Assembly (NCBI RefSeq): GCF_003610255.1
Contig: NZ_RAPS01000001.1
Span: 6,289,001 to 6,353,000 of the forward strand
Length of the DNA stretch: 64,000 bases
Source of the DNA: Streptomyces sp. TLI_171
GTDB taxonomy: Bacteria > Actinomycetota > Actinomycetes > Streptomycetales > Streptomycetaceae
Direction of reading: 5' to 3'
Each line of letters begins with the position of its first letter. Positions within the stretch are counted from its first letter, which is position 1. The translations under genes were made by a program, and so were the position numbers. The notes under the pieces are model-generated. The model searched no databases, was not told the origin of the DNA, and worked only from the letters and a program-made list of their open reading frames with translations. Shown here one piece after another: positions 45,101-51,100 of this stretch.

Positions 45101-48100
45101 ACCGGTCCGGACTGGACGGACCGGCCAGGGCCGAGCTCGACCGGTACGCCGAGACCGTGCAGCGCTTCTCCGACGACCCGTCACCGCAGCACCTGGCAGA
45201 GATGAAGAGCGCTCTCGCCGACGTCCGCACCAAGGTCCGCGAGCAGGCCGTCGAAGACCTCGCCCTGGTGCACGGCATCACCGGACCGCGCCACCTCGAC
45301 GACACCGTCGCAGCCGCCCGGCAGGCCGCCTCCGAGCCGCCCGCCGGCCCCGGCAACTCCCCGGCGCACGAGCGTCTCGCCGACCGGATCGAGGACCTGG
45401 CGCGGTCGTACGACCGCCTCGGCCACGACCGGCAGGACCTGAAGAGCCTGGCGGAGCAGCTCCGCAACGACCCCAACGCGGTCCGGCCGGACCAACTGGA
45501 GGCGTTCGCCGACAAGCTGCCGAACGAGCGCGAGCAGCTACGGCAGGACGAGGTCGACCGCCGGCGCCAGGAGGCGGCGCAGACCCTCAAGCCCGGCGGC
45601 ACCGCCGCCGCCCAGCAGAAGGCCGCGGAGAAGCTGCTGCCCAAGGCCGACGCCGACATCGCCGCCGTCGCCCAGCAGTACGGCGGCGGCTTCCCGCGCG
45701 CCGGCGCGGGGGCGAACCACCCCGCGGGCCTGTTCGACCGGGCCGTGCAGGCCAAGGTCGAGGACGTGCCGAAACTGATCGAGGAGATCACCGCCGGCCT
45801 GTCCAACAGCGCCTCCAACCTGCGCTTCGGCGACGAGCTGACCAACAAGTGGATCCAGAACTTCCTGGACCCGCACGTCGTGCGCGACCAGGACGTGCTC
45901 ACCGCCGTCGCCAAGGGCGACCTGCCGCCCGAGGCGCTGTACGCGCCCCACACCCTGGACCTGCTGCGCGGCCTGCGCACCCTGGAGGACACCGGTCTCG
46001 CCCCGCGCGAACTGCGCGACCTGATGGCCCCCAAGACCGAGGCCGACATGGTCGACCTCCACCAGCCGGGCCAGAAGCCGAGCGCCAGCGCGGTCAACAT
46101 CGCCGACGAGCACGGCATGCTGAACCACGCGGGCGGCGAGACCCCGGTCTCCTCGTCCGGCGACTTCACCCGCCAGCCCGGCCAGTCCGCCAACCCCGTG
46201 GTCGGCTCCGAGGCGCTCCACGATCCGGCCCGCGACGCCCGCCCGGGCGCCGAGGGCCACGAGATCGGCACCACCCCGGCACCCGCGACGCCCCGGCCCC
46301 CGGCGAGCCAGGACACCGACGTGGTGATGGCCAGCCAGGACCACGACACGCCGATGCCCTCGCAGAGCCACGACACGCCGATGCTCTCGCAGAGCCAGAG
46401 CCAGGACCACGCGATGGCCTCGCAGCAGACGGTCCGACCGGAGAAGCGACGGCTCGACCCGGACGACGACATGCTGATGCCCGACGCGCCGCCGACCAAG
46501 CGCCGCGCCACGGACGCCGTTCCGACCCCGCCGCCCCCGCCGCCGTCGGTCGCCCACCAGGGCGCTCCAGGCGCCCAGGGCCTCGGTGCGCACGGCTTCG
46601 GCACGCTGCCCTCGCCCCCGCCGCCCGTCGCCACCCGTGGCACCGGCACGACCGAGCACGCCAGCGGCACGCCCGACCGCCGGCAGGGCGAGCCGATGGA
46701 CGTGGACCAGCCCACCCGGACCGTCCCGCACCAGCGGGACGCCGACGGTGACGCCGTGATGCACGAGCCGGACGCCACGGGCGGATCGAACGGCCGCAAG
46801 CGCGGGCGCGAGGACGAGAGCCAGAACGACGACCGGCAGTCCGGCGCCGACCGGGAGGTCAAGCGGCGTCGCACGCCGTCGTACGAGAACACCGACGCCG
46901 TGATGCACGACCGCGGCTACCGGCGGATCGGCCCCGAGCACGAGCTGACCGGCAAACTGGTCGACTACCTCGGCGGCGAGCCCAAGGTGCACCCGCCGAT
47001 GAGCAACTCGCTGCTGCAGAAGGTCAATCCGCACGAGACTCCGGTCCGTCCCGGTGAGAACTTCCGATCCGGCGACGACCTGAACGCCTGCCTGGAGAAC
47101 GTCGAGGCCTACCGCGACACCCACTTCGGACGGCCCCGGGTCTCCGGTCGGACCGAGCACGGCACCGTCGAGCCGATCCCCGGCAACACCCTGTGGAAGC
47201 GCCACGACGGCCCGGCCCGTTTCGGCGAAGGCCCGGCCGCGGTGCAGAAGTTGATGGACAGGGTGAAGGAGGGCGGCCCCGGCTCCTTCGCCACCGTCCT
47301 CGGCACCGGTGCGCACGGCGACGGTCACGCCGTCGCCCTGGTCCACGACCGCGACGGCACGCTCCGCTGGGCCGACCTGACGGACCGCAAGGTCAGCCCC
47401 GCCACCGGCGACATGCCCGCGAACTTCCGCAACGACTGGACCGTCTGGGCCTCCGTCGCCGACCCGCACGAGAACAACATCTCCGGGCAGCACGACCCGG
47501 ACTTCATGGACCGCTACTCCACCTTCACCGACTCCGGTCGCTCCTCCCGGGACGAGAGCCCGGAGCCGATGGACGTCGACGGCTTCGGCAACCGCCCCCG
47601 CGCCTCCTCCGCCCCGCCCGAACTGGGCACCCACACCCCGGAGTCGGCCCCCGCGCACGTCGAGCCGCAGGCCGTCCACGTGGAGCCGCAGCCGGTCGTC
47701 CCGAAGCCCGATCTCTCGCATGCCGTGCGGGAGTTCCCGCCGCCGGGGCCGTTGGTCAAGGTGACCGGCGACGGCCTCTGCCTGCTGCACTCGCTCGACG
47801 CCAGTGCTCCCGGCCTGGCCGGGCCGCGTACCGCAGGTGGTGGCGGAGCACCGGCCCGACGGCTCCAGTCCGCGGTCGAGTCGCACTTCCGCGAGCTGCC
47901 GCCGGAGGCGTGGCCGACCGAGGTGGTCGCCAACTACCGCAACAACCGCATCGTTCGGGGCAACCTCGGCCGCAGTGAACTGCTCGACTACCTGCCCGCG
48001 GACTCCCGCGGCGCGTTCGCACAGCTCCCGCCCGCTCAGCTCAAGGACATCGTCACCCAGCACCTGACCGACAACGCCCCGCCGCCCTCCGCCCGCGAAC

Positions 48101-51100
48101 GCGCGGCCCTGCTCGACACCGTCCGCAACTGGGAAGGCCGTTGGCGGACCACCGAGGGCGAGATGCTTCCGGCGGCCGCCGCCCACGCGCTCGGCCTCCG
48201 GATGCGGGTGCTCGACCACAACGGCATCCCGCGCGCCGTCTTCGGTCCCGAGGACGGCCGCCAGGTGACCGTCTACCACGAGGGCGACCACTACGACGGT
48301 TCGGTCCCGCCGCGGCCCTCCGGGACCCACGAGGGCCCTGCTCCGGCACAGCCGCACCAGCAGCCGGAGGTCAAGCCCGAGCAGAAGCCCGAGCCCAAGG
48401 CCGAACAGCAGCCCGAGCAGAAGCCCGAGCCCAAGGCCGAGCCCAAGGCCGAGACCGCGCCCGAGCAGAAGCCCGAGGTCCCGCAGGAGTCACACGTCCA
48501 GGAGTCGGAGCCGAAGCCGGCGCTCTCCCAGGAGCCCGAGCAGAAGCCCGCCCCCGCGCCGGAGGCGACGCCGCCGGCCTCCGGTCCGCGGCCGATCGCT
48601 GGGACGGACCTGGTGGTCGGTCTGACCGCGAACGAGGTGGCGGTCCGGCAGCGGGTCGTCGACGTGCTGGCGAACGCCGTCCCGGGGGACCGGGCCGCGG
48701 CGCGGGCTTTCGCGGACGCGCACTTCGGGCCTGCCACGCTGCGTCCGATGCTGGGCGCGCTCTCGCGCGGCGAGACCTGGAAGGCCGCGTTCGAGCACGG
48801 TGCCTGGAGCGGCAGCATCACGCTGCGCGGCGAGGTCATCGGGTCGAGGCACCTGCGGACCGACAAGATCGAGTTCGAGAACGGCGCGGACCGGACGGTG
48901 GCGATCGGCAACGCCCGGGACTCGCAGTGGCAGTACAACATCGGTGTGCAGGCCCGGCAGTCGGCGGGCGTCACCGAACCGGCCGAGCTGGTCGGCTACT
49001 TCCACGACCGGGGCCAGGGCGAGGTCAGCCTCGACCTGGGCGGCATGGTGGCCCGGTCGAAGACCTCCGAGCCCGCCGACGTGTTCGCGTCGACGATGCG
49101 GCTGGAGCTGGACTTCGGCGACCTCCGGCACGACGGCGCCCCGGTGCGGACCGGCAGCGCCCGTACCGAGGAGGTGGACCTCGGCCTGACCGTGGCCGTT
49201 CCGAAGGGCTCGGGGACGACCGGGCCGGGCGAGCAACGGACGCCCCCGCAGCGGCTGTTGGACGGCCGGGTGGGCGGACAGGAGATCGTGCTGGACCTGG
49301 CCCCGCGGGGTGGCGCGGACGACCACCGACCGGTGGAGGGGCTGCTCGACCACGTCGAGGCGGCGGCCAGGCAGGAGTTCGGCTCGAACTGGCCGGCGAT
49401 GCGCGAGAAGGTCCTCGCCGAGGTCGACTTCGGCCGCCTGCAGCGGGACCTGAAGTCGATGACGGCCGGCGAGCCGGTCTCCGTCACGCTCACCGACCGG
49501 CGCGGCAAGAGTCTCGGCACGCTCGAAATCAGAGCCCGGGTCGGGGAGTTGCGCCAGAGCGGCACCACCAAGGAGACCGAGTTCAACATCGGCACCTCCG
49601 TCCAGCAGGTCCGCAGCTCGGCGCAGAGCCGGGGCAACGCGGGCCAGTTCGGCCTGGCGAACGTGCTCAAGCCGGGCAGCGCCCTGATCACCACGGGCGG
49701 GGCGGGACGGCTCGGCCGGGACCGGATCGAGATCACCGGTGACAGCCGGGTCTCGCAGCTGACCAGCAAGTCCAAGGTGCCCGGCGTGCTCTACGACGGG
49801 CCGGTGCACTTCGAGATGGCCTTCAACGGCAAGGCCGACGTCCACCCGGCGGGCGAGGCGGACGTCCGCCTGCTGGTCGACCGCGCCGACACCACCGCCC
49901 CGGAGCCCGAGACCTCGAAGTCCGAGAGCGCGAAGTCCGAGCCTTCGAAGTCCGTGCCGGAAGGCAGCGGGTCCGAGCTGGAGACGCACGAGGTCACCGG
50001 CCCGCCGGAGTCGGTGTGGCACGGCGGCAACGACCGGGGCGGCCTCGGCGAGACCGTCGTGGTGCGCGACCTGGAGTCGACGAAGGCGCTGCGCGACGCC
50101 GTGGACCAGCAGGGGCGGGCGAAGTTCGGCGACGACTGGGACGCGGTGCGCGAGCAGGTGCTGCGCGGGTTCAGCCAGCCGAACCTGGCGGCGCGCCTGA
50201 CCGGGATGACCCGGGGCGAGGCCCTGGAGGTCAAGGTCCCTGGCCAGGAGAACCTGGTGGTGCGGGCCACCGCCCGGGTGCGGGAGATGACGTACCGTCG
50301 GGAGGACGGCAAGGCGGAGCTGAACGTCCTGAACGAGACCAGTGCGTTCACGGTGGACCGGTCGCTGCTGTCCCGCACCGTGGCCGGCAACGGCCAGCTG
50401 GGCGGCGCGGTGGTCAAGGGCGCGCCCGGCGGGGACCTGCTGGCCGCCGGGTCCGGGCAGCAGCGTGAGCGGGCCGGCGGCCAGGGCCGCCAGGCCGACC
50501 GGGTGTACGCCAACGGCAAGTACAGTGCGCCGCAGGTGATCTACGGTGCGGAGCTGGCCGTGGACCTGCACTTCGGCCGGCCCGGCGAGGCGGCCGGGGC
50601 GCGCCCGGACGTCACGGCGCCGGTCCGGATCGAGGTGGGTCTGGACGCCCGGGACACCGTCAAGGTGCAGGCGCCGCGCGGCGAGGACGGCCGGATCGCG
50701 TTCAAGCCGCCGGCCGAGTCGTCGCGCCCGTCCGAGGAGACCGTCACCCGGCCCTCCACGGAGGGCCGGGACGGGATCGAGCTGACCCGGCAGGAGCCGG
50801 CGGCCGAGGGCCGCAAGGGCACCGAGGTCGAGCGTCCGGCGGCCCCGCACCTGGCGCCGCGCCGGATGCGCGAGCAGCACGAGCTGAACGCCTCCTACGT
50901 GGTGCACAGCCTGGGCGGGGGCGACCGGGTCCGCACCGTGGTGTCGGACGCGATCCGGGAGAAGTACGGCAAGCCGTCGGACGAGATGCAGCAGAAGATC
51001 GACGGCGCCTTCGACCGGATCGCGATGAAGACCCAGCTGTCGCAGCTCACCCGCGGTGGCAAGGTCACCGAGACGATCTCGGGCGCGACCTGGAAGGCCG

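Noticed and set aside
41460..46751. 1763-codon same-strand frame inside the effector gene
   Set aside because: Arg/Pro/Gly-rich shadow of the effector frame; no ribosome site or domain.
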